Positions 17,078 to 25,532 of a stretch of DNA of 43,171 nucleotides are shown piece by piece. The first letter of the stretch is position 1, and the number at the start of each line of letters is the position of its first letter. The stretch comes from Planctomycetota bacterium. GTDB lineage: Bacteria; Planctomycetota; UBA8108; UBA1146. The translations under genes and the position numbers were made by a program. The DNA is taken from positions 1 through 43,171 of the forward strand of contig PAIH01000034.1 in the NCBI GenBank assembly GCA_002711105.1, given 5' to 3'. Below the pieces are notes generated by a model, which was not told the DNA's origin, did not search any database, and saw only the letters and a program-made list of their open reading frames with translations.

Positions 17078-17989
17078 ATGCGCGGCCAGGTTGTCTTTCG
17101 GTCCACCAAGAGTGTTACCGTATTCGCGGAGGGCAGTCGCTACCGTTGTGACCTCGCTGGTCGACTCCGTAAAGAAGGGCGAAACCCAGTCGTTGTCGGT
17201 GACTGGGTCGAATTCGATGTCAGTGGAGAAGACGCAAAGGAAGGACGGGTCATCTCGGTCGAGGAGAGGAAGGTATGGATTTCTCGTCGGCGCGATGTTG
17301 GGAAGGCGAGAGAACTGATCCTGGCGGCCAACATCGATCAGGTCGCATGTGTTTTCGCGGTGGCTCGTCCTCGGCTTAAATTTGGTGCCCTCGATCGATT
17401 GTTACTTGCAGCCTCCTTTCGAGAAATCCCCTCCTTTGTAATCGTCAACAAGATCGATCTAGGGATTCCAGATGATGTCGAGGAGCGTCTGCAAATTTAT
17501 CCGAAGATCGGAATCGACGTGATTCGTACTTCAGTCGTTTCTGGGGATGGTCTGGCTGGACTGGAAAAACGTCTACAAGGACGCGCCACCGTTCTTACTG
17601 GGCCCAGTGGGGTTGGTAAGTCGTCGTTGATTTCCGAAGTCTTGGGGATCGATATCCGCACGGATATCGTCAGTGACTATAACGAGAAGGGTAAGCACAC
17701 CACCACTGCCGTGACCTGGCATCCGTCAGCGGATGGAACCGCGATCATTGACACCCCTGGATTTCGCGACTGGGCGCTGTGGGGTCTAGATCCGCAGGAG
17801 CTGGCGACCTGGATGCCCGATCTGGCTTCAGTTGCAGACGAGTGCCGTTTCCGTGATTGTTTACACCGAGATGAACCTAAATGTGCGGTCAGGACAGCTG
17901 TCGAGGAGGGGGGAATTCACCCTCTACGATACCGTTCCTACCTGGGAATCCTCGATTCAGTTCTAGAGAGACAGGAGCGAGACCGTTGA
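17078..17989 (+). CDS. rsgA: Ribosome small-subunit-dependent GTPase RsgA
   Basis: 303 residues, ATG 17078. This is a late 30S maturation GTPase. The N-terminal OB fold (residues 1-65) includes VVVGDWVEFDVS. The GTPase is circularly permuted as expected: NKIDL (G4) comes first, then GPSGVGKSSLI (G1), the HTTT switch, and DTPGFRDWAL (G3). The C-terminal zinc motif is ECRFRDCLHRDEPKC with the bridging His. All family hallmarks are present at normal length. It probably shares a transcript with purB. Confidence 0.97.
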   Translation: MRGQVVFRSTKSVTVFAEGSRYRCDLAGRLRKEGRNPVVVGDWVEFDVSGEDAKEGRVISVEERKVWISRRRDVGKARELILAANIDQVACVFAVARPRLKFGALDRLLLAASFREIPSFVIVNKIDLGIPDDVEERLQIYPKIGIDVIRTSVVSGDGLAGLEKRLQGRATVLTGPSGVGKSSLISEVLGIDIRTDIVSDYNEKGKHTTTAVTWHPSADGTAIIDTPGFRDWALWGLDPQELATWMPDLASVADECRFRDCLHRDEPKCAVRTAVEEGGIHPLRYRSYLGILDSVLERQERDR

Positions 17990-18053
17990 TACCGAGGGTT
18001 TTTGAGTTTTCGGACGTCTTCCCTGATGAGTCCCTGTCGATGGAGATGGATGA

Positions 18054-18620
18054 ATGAATCCGGAGATTGCTCTCCTTGTCTCTGCGGCACGTGAAGGAAA
18101 TCGGGAAGCTTTCTCGCAACTGGTCACCCTTCATCAGAAGGTTGCCGGTAGCGTTGCATATGGAATCTTGAGCGATACTCATCTGGCAGCAGATGCTGTT
18201 CAGGATTCTTATGTGAAGGCCTGGCGTGGTCTGGCTGGATTACGAGAAGACTCAAGATTTCCGTCCTGGTTTTTGCAGATTGTTCGCACTAGATCGCTTG
18301 ATCTTTTGAGACATCGAAAACGAAAAGCACCTGAGACGGTTGAAGTAGATGAAGCACTGGATGCCGCGGATACCCTCGAACCTTCTCAAGTCCTCGAACA
18401 AAAAGAGCGGGGCGAGGAGATCCGACGAATTCTTGGAGAGCTACCTGGCGAGTATCGGGAGGTACTGTTGCTGAAGCATGATCAAAATCGGTCATACAGA
18501 GACATCGCTCGACTCCTTGGTTTGACCGTAAAGGGTGTCGAGTCGAAGTTGTTCCGTGCCAGGCAACTTTTGGCTAAAAAACTGAAAAGTCTCGATGGGC
18601 CAGACGGAGGTAGTTCTTGA
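18054..18620 (+). CDS. ECF-type RNA polymerase sigma factor
   Basis: 188 residues, ATG 18054. Region 2 is shown by LAADAVQDSYVKAWRGL and FPSWFLQIVRTRSLDLLR, which bind core and the -10 element; a short linker follows; region 4 is LPGEYREVLLLKHDQNRSYRDIARLLGLTVKGVESKLFRARQLL, a helix-turn-helix that reads the -35 element. Regions 1 and 3 are absent, as in group IV factors. Its stop overlaps the start of the next gene, a membrane protein with an anti-sigma zinc motif, so its activity is most likely controlled by that partner. No obvious autoregulated ECF promoter was seen in the 64 bases upstream. Confidence 0.93.
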   Translation: MNPEIALLVSAAREGNREAFSQLVTLHQKVAGSVAYGILSDTHLAADAVQDSYVKAWRGLAGLREDSRFPSWFLQIVRTRSLDLLRHRKRKAPETVEVDEALDAADTLEPSQVLEQKERGEEIRRILGELPGEYREVLLLKHDQNRSYRDIARLLGLTVKGVESKLFRARQLLAKKLKSLDGPDGGSS

Positions 18621-19681
18621 ACCCTGAACCGGAATGCAACCTCATCCGTCGATGGATCTCACTGGTCGAGGATCAGGAACTCTCAACGGAGCGTATCGGG
18701 ATACTGGAGTCTCATCTTGATCGTTGTTCCGATTGCCGTAATTGGAAAGAGGAATTCCAGCGCGGAATGGACGCTCTGGATCTTGGAGTTGATGAGGTAA
18801 GCGGTGAGATCAACGAACTCCTGATCGGTAGTCTCGATCCTGACAAACTCGCTCCGCCCGGCGAGCCCGCTGAAATCGCAAGAGCTGCAGACCGCGCGGC
18901 TCCTCGACTGGCGGCCCTGGCTGCGGGGGTATTGATTTTGATTTCAGTTTTCGCATGGGGTGTCTTTTCCGGCTTTCGATTGGACACCTCATTGTTCGAT
19001 TCCGACAGCTCGAATAGATGGGGCTTCAGAGCAGTTACGGAACTGTGCATCCTTGAGATAGATGGGGAAGAACTACTTTTCGAGCAGGCTGAAGAAGTTG
19101 CGATGGTCGAGCTCGGTCAAGAGATCCATTGCCGATCAGGTCGAGGGGAAATTGTCGGTCGAGATGGTCGGGTCATTTCTCTCTCAGTGGGGACCCTGAT
19201 CATCCCTTCCTCCGGATCGACGATGACTTTGCTGGATGGAATGGCGAGATTTGTGATTCCGCCCGGGTTAGGTGGGTTCGTGGTGACCACCGATGAAGTG
19301 ACGACTAGCGTCCTGGGTACAGTTTTTGAAGTTCAAAGGTGGGCTTCTCGTCAACGATCCGAGGTTCGAGTGATCGAGGGGAGCGTGGCTGTGGTTCGTG
19401 ATGAAAAGATACCCCTGCCATTGCGCGGCGGAGAGAGGGTCGAGGTGACCAGGCAAGGGCTAATGTTTCATGCGGCGCGAATCGAGAATGAAGGTGACGC
19501 ACCTCTCCCACGAGCCAGGCTTGGAGGTGTGGTGAAAGATGGCCCTGGCACATCGGAAGCGACAGAATCCGCTGGAGATGCCAAGCCTGATACCTCTACA
19601 GAACGGTCGAGGGAAGGGAATCTGCCTCTCGATTTACCGGTAAATCAACGTCAAAGAGTAGATCCTGACGGAGAAGATTGA
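18617..19681 (+). CDS. Anti-sigma factor fused to FecR-like domain
   Basis: 354 residues from TTG 18617 (GGAGG five bases upstream), overlapping the sigma-factor stop as TTGA. The cytoplasmic N-terminus has the zinc anti-sigma motif H33-x3-C37-x2-C40 (HLDRCSDC). One transmembrane helix spans about residues 98-118. The periplasmic part contains a FecR-type beta domain: LGQEIHCRSGRGEI, MTLLDGMARFVIPPG, TSVLGTVFEVQ and VRVIEGSVAV. The tail is a Ser/Glu/Pro-rich linker. The combined design implies that it holds the sigma factor until an envelope signal is sensed, as in FecI/FecR, but the signal is unknown and no TonB receptor is beside it. Confidence 0.88.
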   Translation: MNPEPECNLIRRWISLVEDQELSTERIGILESHLDRCSDCRNWKEEFQRGMDALDLGVDEVSGEINELLIGSLDPDKLAPPGEPAEIARAADRAAPRLAALAAGVLILISVFAWGVFSGFRLDTSLFDSDSSNRWGFRAVTELCILEIDGEELLFEQAEEVAMVELGQEIHCRSGRGEIVGRDGRVISLSVGTLIIPSSGSTMTLLDGMARFVIPPGLGGFVVTTDEVTTSVLGTVFEVQRWASRQRSEVRVIEGSVAVVRDEKIPLPLRGGERVEVTRQGLMFHAARIENEGDAPLPRARLGGVVKDGPGTSEATESAGDAKPDTSTERSREGNLPLDLPVNQRQRVDPDGED

Positions 19682-19688
19682 ACGTTTC

Positions 19689-20591
19689 TCAGCTCGAGGG
19701 TTCTTTTTCCATGGAGGAAATCTCACACACATTGCCGTCGATGATGCGAACCAGCTGAGTTGAATAGTGCCACTGCTCGATCATGTGGTTCTGCCATCGA
19801 ACCCAGGTAACCTGTTCAGGATCTCCCCACAGGAACCGCACCATTTTCCTCGACGTTCCTGCTTGAATTTCTCCTGGTACGTTGTTTTTTCGGGACTGGT
19901 TCAATAGACGATCCATGTCTTGTTCGGCCAGTTCCTTCAGTTGACTTCGGACTAGATCGATAACCTTTCCGTTGACCACCGTGAGCCCGTAAATCTGATT
20001 GTAATCACTCTGGGAGATCCACTTATCCTGGTAGAGATACAATCCGGCCCTGGTGGCAAGCGGTTGGAGATTCCACTTCCCGATCTCCTCGGTAAGTACC
20101 TTTTCGGCTGACAGAAATTCTCCGCCCAGGGTGATCCAGCGGATGGGTTCATCATTCCACTCGGTTCTGAGTGATCGCCACAGGGAACCCCGTGACGTGA
20201 ACGAAGATTCACGCAGGAGAAATCGACATATTGAATTTCGACGATCCGAGGAATACTGATTTAAACGGAGTGAGTGGCGTTGCATCACTTTTTTCAACGA
20301 TGGGGAAATACGAGCATCGATGATGACCCATCCGTTTGATTGCTGCAGTAAGTTCAACTTCAGGAGAGGGGAGCGCTCCTTTGTACCTCGCCGAGGGATT
20401 TTCAGGTTCGGAGATATTGTTACTCTGCGTGAGAATCCAGCGAGTTGAATACTATTTCCAATCTGATCTTCGACTCGAGCGTCAAGCTGGACCAGATGCG
20501 AATCTATGTATCTGATTTCATCTGCGGTCACGGGATCTGGTGATCCAGTGGCGATAAAGATGGCCATGGTGAGCAAGGTGCTGGAGATCAT
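19689..20591 (-). CDS. Secreted protein with BamE-like C-terminal pattern
   Basis: 300 residues. ATG (complement of 20589-20591) overlaps the TGA of the upstream gene as ATGA, which decides the start; the frame is open 24 bases further. The signal peptide MISSTLLTMAIFIATG is followed by a mature body rich in Arg and Leu with no recognised domain in its first 200 residues. The end reads MVRFLWGDPEQVTWVRWQN then EQWHYSTQLVRIIDGNVCEI, the G-x-P ... E-x-W-x-Y pattern of small SmpA/BamE-like lipoprotein domains. An envelope role is likely. It is translationally coupled to the DUF4388 protein, so the two may act together. Confidence 0.7.
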   Translation of the reverse strand: MISSTLLTMAIFIATGSPDPVTADEIRYIDSHLVQLDARVEDQIGNSIQLAGFSRRVTISPNLKIPRRGTKERSPLLKLNLLQQSNGWVIIDARISPSLKKVMQRHSLRLNQYSSDRRNSICRFLLRESSFTSRGSLWRSLRTEWNDEPIRWITLGGEFLSAEKVLTEEIGKWNLQPLATRAGLYLYQDKWISQSDYNQIYGLTVVNGKVIDLVRSQLKELAEQDMDRLLNQSRKNNVPGEIQAGTSRKMVRFLWGDPEQVTWVRWQNHMIEQWHYSTQLVRIIDGNVCEISSMEKEPSS

Positions 20592-23518
20592 CTCTGTAAC
20601 TCTTCCACGTCGCAAAGGCGACCGTCAGCAAGGGTAACCAAAATCCGGCCTTGAGAACTCCGGTGTAAGTTGACAGCGGGTGATCCTAGTTCGACCTCGC
20701 TGTTGAGTTCTCCGTTGGCTTGATGCAAACGAAGAATACCGTCTTGGCTAGCCACCCAGATGCCCCCGCTCGTTCCCGATGCTTCCAGGGGAGCACATGA
20801 AGGAGGTGACGAGGTGCGGTATTGTTTGATTCGGTTCTTTTCAAGCACCACCCAACCCATCTCGGTGCCGTAGAAATTCTTGAGCCCTGAGTTCCGGGTT
20901 TCGGTTGAAGGGGCTGGTCCGGGTGTGACCTCATTTGATTTCCAGGTGGTACCGTCATGAAGAAGAATCCGTCCATCTGGAAATAATTGGATTGCGTCAC
21001 CAGGGAGCCTGGTTATCGAACGAAGCTGATTTCCATTTGAGTCGAGTTGGTGAAGGAATCTAGATCGGTCGACGACAATAAGACCACCATTGTTCATTGA
21101 ACCAACCAAGGAGATCGGCGAGGCGCACTGGTATTCCCATTTCAATTTTCCAGCCGAATCCAGGTGTAACACCTGCCCCTCGACATCGCCGATCGCCCAA
21201 CCATTATTCAGGGAGCAAGCAGCGGAGAAGGGGGAGCTCGCTGTAAGTCCGAAGGGGTTCACTCTACCATTCGATTGAATCAGGACTGATCGTCCGGCAA
21301 ACGGTACGACCAGTACAGTACCGTCCTGTGTCACCAATAATGGTGCCGGATGCCCCTCGATCCCGACACTATGTTCACTCACCGGATGCAGCTGTTTCGC
21401 ATCTACGATTCGAACCTTGCCATCTCTTCCAGTGGTCACTAGTAGATTTCCTGATAGCGCTGATCGACTTACTGGACTGGGTAACGAATATGTTCGAAGT
21501 GGGCCCCTGACCAGGGAAACAGTAACGACGGCCGAAGATGCTCCGGACAGATTTACTCTGGTTGTTCGGCAGCCAGAGCGTTCAACTATGTATTGACGAT
21601 TTTCCTTGAGATGTAGATCAACGACCACCGGACTCGTTCCCAGGAACGAACGGTCGCGACTATAGATCCTGGCTTCTGAGGGCTTGGTGCGGATGAGAAC
21701 GGGAAATTGAAGGCTATTCAGTTCGATCTCGGGCAATATTTTCAGATCAGCGGAACTCAGGCTGTCGAGGGCGCTTCTTGCTGCTTTTGCATCTCCGTCT
21801 TTTCTCAATGACCTTGCATTTGAGATGACGGATCGAATTTCGGTCAATTTCTGGATTCTGTTGGACCGTTGATTATTGAGATCTGCTTCGCGAGCGTGAT
21901 GTTCACTTTCACGGCGATCATCGATGTGCTTTCGCAATTTGTTTCCCTCTGAAGCTCCTGTCGAGCCTGCAAAGGTCCAGGGGTGTTCAGTAGCGACTCT
22001 CTCGTAGGCTTCGACTGCACTGAGGAGACCAGAGAGTTCTGCTCCGTTGGCTTCGATTTTTCGTGCCGCTGCCAGTAATCCCTGAGCACGCCATTCCGCT
22101 GAGATGTGCAAGATTATGAACAAAGTAACAAGTCCTACAGATCCGATTACCAGTCCTTTACGGCGCTTTTTTGTCGAGTCGAGAAGATCACGTTGGTTCC
22201 TCAATTGCTCGACGAGTTGTTCGTCCAGAGCCAGACCTGGATCGAGATTGCGCAGTATCTTTTCAGCTCTCAACGCGATCTCGGGTTGCAGCTTCTTGGA
22301 CAGCTGGATCGCCTTCTGCAAGCAAACTTCTGCCTCAGGATCTTTGCAGCGGCGAAGTACTTCCCCGAGTTGCAGCCAGTAACTCGCATTTGCACTGCGA
22401 AGGGTTTCCGATTGACGAAGAACGGTGATCATCTGGCGATGATCTCCCGCTCTACGGAGATATTTGAGTAACTCGTCGAGGATGATCTCTACTCTTCGGG
22501 TGGGGATTTGATCGCGTAGGGTCCAGGCAGTTTTGAGATCATCCATATTGCCAGGTGAAAGAACCAACAGGCGTTGCACACGGATCCAGGCTCCGGATTC
22601 ATCTCCTCGGTTCTTCAGAATCTCGACGGCTCGACGGATGAAATTGGATTGTGCCTCTGGGTCCAGAAAAGCTGCGCAATCTGCAGCTTCCTCCAGCAAT
22701 TCATGGCCGACAGATTGTCCAGCACGATCTATCAGAGCTTGGTACAGAGATAGCGCCGAAGCTGGAGACTTTGAAACAAAGCCCTTGGCTTTCTGAAGCA
22801 ACTCGCCGACGGTCGCTTCTCTGACTATTCCCTCTTCAATAAATCTGTACAGGATGGAACAGGTATCGAATCTCGTCACGGTCGACGACTTGAGGATGTC
22901 TTCAATGCTGTGCAGGCCGTCTATCATTTTCCAGATGGAATGAGATTCTGCCGGAGCGGGAGCCCCTTCAATAGGAACCAGGATCCAACGAAGGTCGTTG
23001 ATTCGATCACGGATTATTTTCCACTCATCGGCTTGCCGAAGACCTTCGATGATGACGGACATGGGATCGACTTGTATTCTGGTGACTTGGTTTATTTCAT
23101 CTTCTGGTGTTGTTTGAATCAAATCAGGGAAGAACTCAAAGGTGCCATGTTCCCAGAGAAATAAATCAAATAGTTCTTCTTCTGCCTTCAGCCGAAGTGC
23201 TTGCGACAATTGCTTATCATCCAGGACGCCTCGCTCGAGCAATGCCCTTCCAAGAAGCATCCCTGTTTTCTCCTGGTCTTCCCGTGCTTTGACCAGATCA
23301 CTTTCGGAGACCATATCGCATCGCAGGAGGATACTACGTAACCTGATCTGGCTTGCGGCTCCGGTTCGAACGAAGGTGATGTGTCCTGTCTCGAATACGA
23401 TCGCTACTTTTTCTTTATCGCGTTCGATTTGCAGTGTACCTGTGCGAGCTCCGTGGGTGAGGGTCTGCAAGAGCTCCTGTAAACCGAAGTGCTCCAGGTG
23501 ACCATTAAGGCTGCTCAT
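20588..23518 (-). CDS. DUF4388-PEGA-beta-propeller membrane protein
   Basis: 976 residues from ATG (complement of 23516-23518), with GGGAG eight bases upstream; the frame is open to 23659, overlapping the divergent hemW start, so the longer form is unlikely. Residues 1-57 form a DUF4388 (PATAN-type) module, MSSLNGHLEHFGLQELLQTL. Residues 58-145 carry the L-G-x-x-L-x-x-x-G-x-L helical repeat (LLGRALLERGVLDDKQLSQAL). A TPR/HEAT-like region follows, then one transmembrane helix (455-475), a coiled coil, a PEGA-like beta domain (605-670, IRTKPSEARIYSRDRSFLGT) and a C-terminal propeller (680-976) with repeats such as GKVRIVDAKQLHP. DUF4388 proteins are linked to two-component and polarity systems in delta-proteobacteria. 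Here a cytoplasmic sensor joined to an extracytoplasmic propeller is inferred. Confidence 0.8.
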   Translation of the reverse strand: MSSLNGHLEHFGLQELLQTLTHGARTGTLQIERDKEKVAIVFETGHITFVRTGAASQIRLRSILLRCDMVSESDLVKAREDQEKTGMLLGRALLERGVLDDKQLSQALRLKAEEELFDLFLWEHGTFEFFPDLIQTTPEDEINQVTRIQVDPMSVIIEGLRQADEWKIIRDRINDLRWILVPIEGAPAPAESHSIWKMIDGLHSIEDILKSSTVTRFDTCSILYRFIEEGIVREATVGELLQKAKGFVSKSPASALSLYQALIDRAGQSVGHELLEEAADCAAFLDPEAQSNFIRRAVEILKNRGDESGAWIRVQRLLVLSPGNMDDLKTAWTLRDQIPTRRVEIILDELLKYLRRAGDHRQMITVLRQSETLRSANASYWLQLGEVLRRCKDPEAEVCLQKAIQLSKKLQPEIALRAEKILRNLDPGLALDEQLVEQLRNQRDLLDSTKKRRKGLVIGSVGLVTLFIILHISAEWRAQGLLAAARKIEANGAELSGLLSAVEAYERVATEHPWTFAGSTGASEGNKLRKHIDDRRESEHHAREADLNNQRSNRIQKLTEIRSVISNARSLRKDGDAKAARSALDSLSSADLKILPEIELNSLQFPVLIRTKPSEARIYSRDRSFLGTSPVVVDLHLKENRQYIVERSGCRTTRVNLSGASSAVVTVSLVRGPLRTYSLPSPVSRSALSGNLLVTTGRDGKVRIVDAKQLHPVSEHSVGIEGHPAPLLVTQDGTVLVVPFAGRSVLIQSNGRVNPFGLTASSPFSAACSLNNGWAIGDVEGQVLHLDSAGKLKWEYQCASPISLVGSMNNGGLIVVDRSRFLHQLDSNGNQLRSITRLPGDAIQLFPDGRILLHDGTTWKSNEVTPGPAPSTETRNSGLKNFYGTEMGWVVLEKNRIKQYRTSSPPSCAPLEASGTSGGIWVASQDGILRLHQANGELNSEVELGSPAVNLHRSSQGRILVTLADGRLCDVEELQR

Positions 23519-23535
23519 GTCAGGACTCCCGCTCC

Positions 23536-23555
23536 CCGTCATTGTCGGATGACGG
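23536..23555. promoter_or_regulatory. Perfect 7 bp inverted repeat between divergent genes
   Basis: CCGTCAT (23536-23542) and ATGACGG (23549-23555) are exact complements separated by six bases, within the 121 bp between the DUF4388 gene and hemW. It could be an operator for either promoter or a leader hairpin. No clear -35/-10 pair was seen nearby. Confidence 0.35.
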
Positions 23556-23639
23556 TAAACCGGAGGTCCCGACGAGTTGGTGCCCCCGGTCGATGGAAGC
23601 GTGTAGGATCTCGGGAGAGACCTCGAATAAGGATACAAA

Positions 23640-24911
23640 ATGGCGGCGAGATCCACCAATCAGGGCTTGGCCAGGGAACGGTCCGAAGCACCGAATAACC
23701 CGTCTCCTGGGCTGTACGTGCACGTGCCTTTCTGTAGGAGTCGGTGCACTTACTGCGATTTCCATGTCGCTTCCATTCGATTCCCCGTCATGAGGGATTA
23801 CGTCACAGCTCTGGTCAGTGAGATCACCCGTCACGCTGCGCTAGGGTTCATTCCGAAGACCATCTTCATCGGCGGTGGAACTCCAAGCGCTCTGGATCTG
23901 GATTCCTGGGACAAATTGCTGGGGACACTTTCCGATCATTTCAGGAGTGGTCTTCTTGAGTGGACCGTGGAAATGAACCCAGAATCGATCGATGCAGAGA
24001 AGATTGAGTTGGCTCTTTCCCATGGTGTTGATCGAATCAGTACCGGGGCGCAGACCTTTGATGAATCGGGTTTGTCTTTACTGGGTCGAAGGCACGATGC
24101 CCAGAGAGTATTCGAAGTTCATCAGTGCATGTCAGAACTTGGAGTTCCGCGAACCAGCCTCGACTTGATCGTCGGCTGGCCTGGTCAGGACTCGGAATCG
24201 GTGAAAAAAGACCTGGAAGCGGTGTCTCTCATCGATCCTGATCATGTAAGTCTGTATCACCTCAGCTACGAACAGGGGACTTGGCTTCACAAGATGCTGA
24301 CACGAGGTTCCATCGAACCTCTCCTGGATGAATCCTGCATCGACTTTTCGCGTCAGTTTCTACAAGGACTGTCGGAACAAGGATATCAACGATACGAGGT
24401 TTCGAATCTGTTCAAGCGAGGTGGTGAATCGCTACACAATCTGAACTACTGGCAAAGAGGAACCTATTTGGGAGTAGGTAGTGGGGCTGCCTCGTTTCAT
24501 GCGGGAGAGCGTTGGAAGAACCGACCCGATGTCCCGGCCTATATCAGTGCAAACGGGAAACCCGAGCGAGTGGATGTTGAACGGCCTGATGGGTTTTTCG
24601 TGGTGTTCGAGCGGATCATGCTCGGGCTTCGATTAATAGAAGGGATTGATCTGGCGAAGATCCAGGCTGAAACCGGTTATGACATCATTGATCGGTGCTC
24701 CTCTCATTTGCGCAGATACGAACAACAGGGTTTTCTTGTTTGTGATGGAGATGCGATTCGGGTCACCGCAAAGGGATTCGAGATTCTTGATGCAATAATT
24801 GTGGAGCTACTTGAACAGCTGGAAAGGACCGGAGATGGAATCGGAATCGTCGAAAGCTCCGGATCTGGCGATAGCGATCCACATCTTGCGTCATCGGTCA
24901 TGGATCGCTGA
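23640..24911 (+). CDS. hemW: Radical SAM haem chaperone HemW (coproporphyrinogen III oxidase-like)
   Basis: 423 residues, ATG 23640 with AAGGA upstream. GLYVHVPFCRSRCTYCDF carries the CxxxCxxC cluster motif (C32, C36, C39) in the form HVPFCxxxCxYC typical of HemW. HemN has an additional Cys (CxxxCxxCxC), which is replaced here by Phe40-region residues, favouring HemW, a haem-binding chaperone, over the oxidase. GGGTPSALD, ISTGAQTFDESGLSLLGR and LIVGWPGQDSES are further family motifs. The N-terminus is about 20 residues longer than usual. The last 26 codons overlap the next gene in another frame. Confidence 0.93.
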   Translation: MAARSTNQGLARERSEAPNNPSPGLYVHVPFCRSRCTYCDFHVASIRFPVMRDYVTALVSEITRHAALGFIPKTIFIGGGTPSALDLDSWDKLLGTLSDHFRSGLLEWTVEMNPESIDAEKIELALSHGVDRISTGAQTFDESGLSLLGRRHDAQRVFEVHQCMSELGVPRTSLDLIVGWPGQDSESVKKDLEAVSLIDPDHVSLYHLSYEQGTWLHKMLTRGSIEPLLDESCIDFSRQFLQGLSEQGYQRYEVSNLFKRGGESLHNLNYWQRGTYLGVGSGAASFHAGERWKNRPDVPAYISANGKPERVDVERPDGFFVVFERIMLGLRLIEGIDLAKIQAETGYDIIDRCSSHLRRYEQQGFLVCDGDAIRVTAKGFEILDAIIVELLEQLERTGDGIGIVESSGSGDSDPHLASSVMDR

Positions 24912-25419
24912 TGAGTTGATCATGGATGCACTACTGTGCTGCCCCCGAGATCCTGGTGCCCGCGACTTTTTGCAGATATTAACCCGTAGTGGTTTTCTTG
25001 CGGTGACCCGGGCCAATCAAATTTTGCGCAGAATCCGAGATCTTCTTCGCACCAGGGTTGCTGAAGGTACACGTCGTCGCTCTGAGGATGGGGCGCTGGG
25101 TCGTTTAGCCCTCGATCGAGGCTGGCTCTCGGTTGAAGCACTGGAAGAAGCGGTTCTCGAACAAGCCCAGTTGAGAAGGAACGGACTTCGATTTCGGATC
25201 GGAGAGGTGCTGGTTCGACGAGGTGTGTTGTCGGGAGTGCAGGTTCGGCTACTGCTCGATATACAGGGACGACTGGCCAGAACCTGTGCAGATTGCGGTC
25301 GGGTCGCTGTGGTTCCGGGCCCTTGTGGTATTTGTGGACAGACCCTCTCTCTTTCCCCGGCGTTGGGGCCCTACAGCTCTGACGGGGAGTTCTCTCAGGA
25401 TCTAGTCGCTAGCACTTAA
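24835..25419 (+). CDS. Duplicated GspE-N-like helical repeats with C-terminal zinc ribbon
   Basis: 194 residues from ATG 24835, which has GAAAGGA six bases upstream; this makes it overlap hemW by 77 bases in a different frame. A later ATG at 24922 would avoid the overlap but would cut the first repeat. Two copies of a roughly 60-residue unit are visible: WIADELIMDALL...LQILTRSGFLAVTRANQILRRI and WLSVEALEEAVL...IGEVLVRRGVLSGVQVRLLLDI. The pattern matches the MshEN/GspE-N helical module. The end has a CADC...CGIC zinc ribbon and a short acidic tail. No enzyme motif is seen. A small adaptor or regulator is inferred, possibly binding nucleotide second messengers as MshEN domains do, but the key residues were not confirmed. 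Confidence 0.7.
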   Translation: MESESSKAPDLAIAIHILRHRSWIADELIMDALLCCPRDPGARDFLQILTRSGFLAVTRANQILRRIRDLLRTRVAEGTRRRSEDGALGRLALDRGWLSVEALEEAVLEQAQLRRNGLRFRIGEVLVRRGVLSGVQVRLLLDIQGRLARTCADCGRVAVVPGPCGICGQTLSLSPALGPYSSDGEFSQDLVAST

Positions 25420-25532
25420 ACCCAAATACCGGCCGGTTTGGCACCATTTCAAATCTCATCCTACTCTTTTATGTAGTTCTATCGCCTGACTAGGGCGGTG
25501 ATTTACTGACTACTCAGGTAGGGGAACCGACG
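25420..25532 (+). promoter_or_regulatory. Short leader with possible hairpin before the acidic membrane protein
   Basis: ATCGCC and GGCGGT near 25480-25500 can form a six-pair stem. No convincing -35/-10 pair is visible. AGGTAGGGGA just before 25533 is the ribosome-binding site. Transcription may continue from hemW or start here. Confidence 0.25.

Noticed and set aside
23519-23659. 47-residue N-terminal extension of the DUF4388 protein
   Set aside because: The family start MSSLNGHLEHF has a good ribosome-binding site at 23518; the extension overlaps the divergent hemW start.
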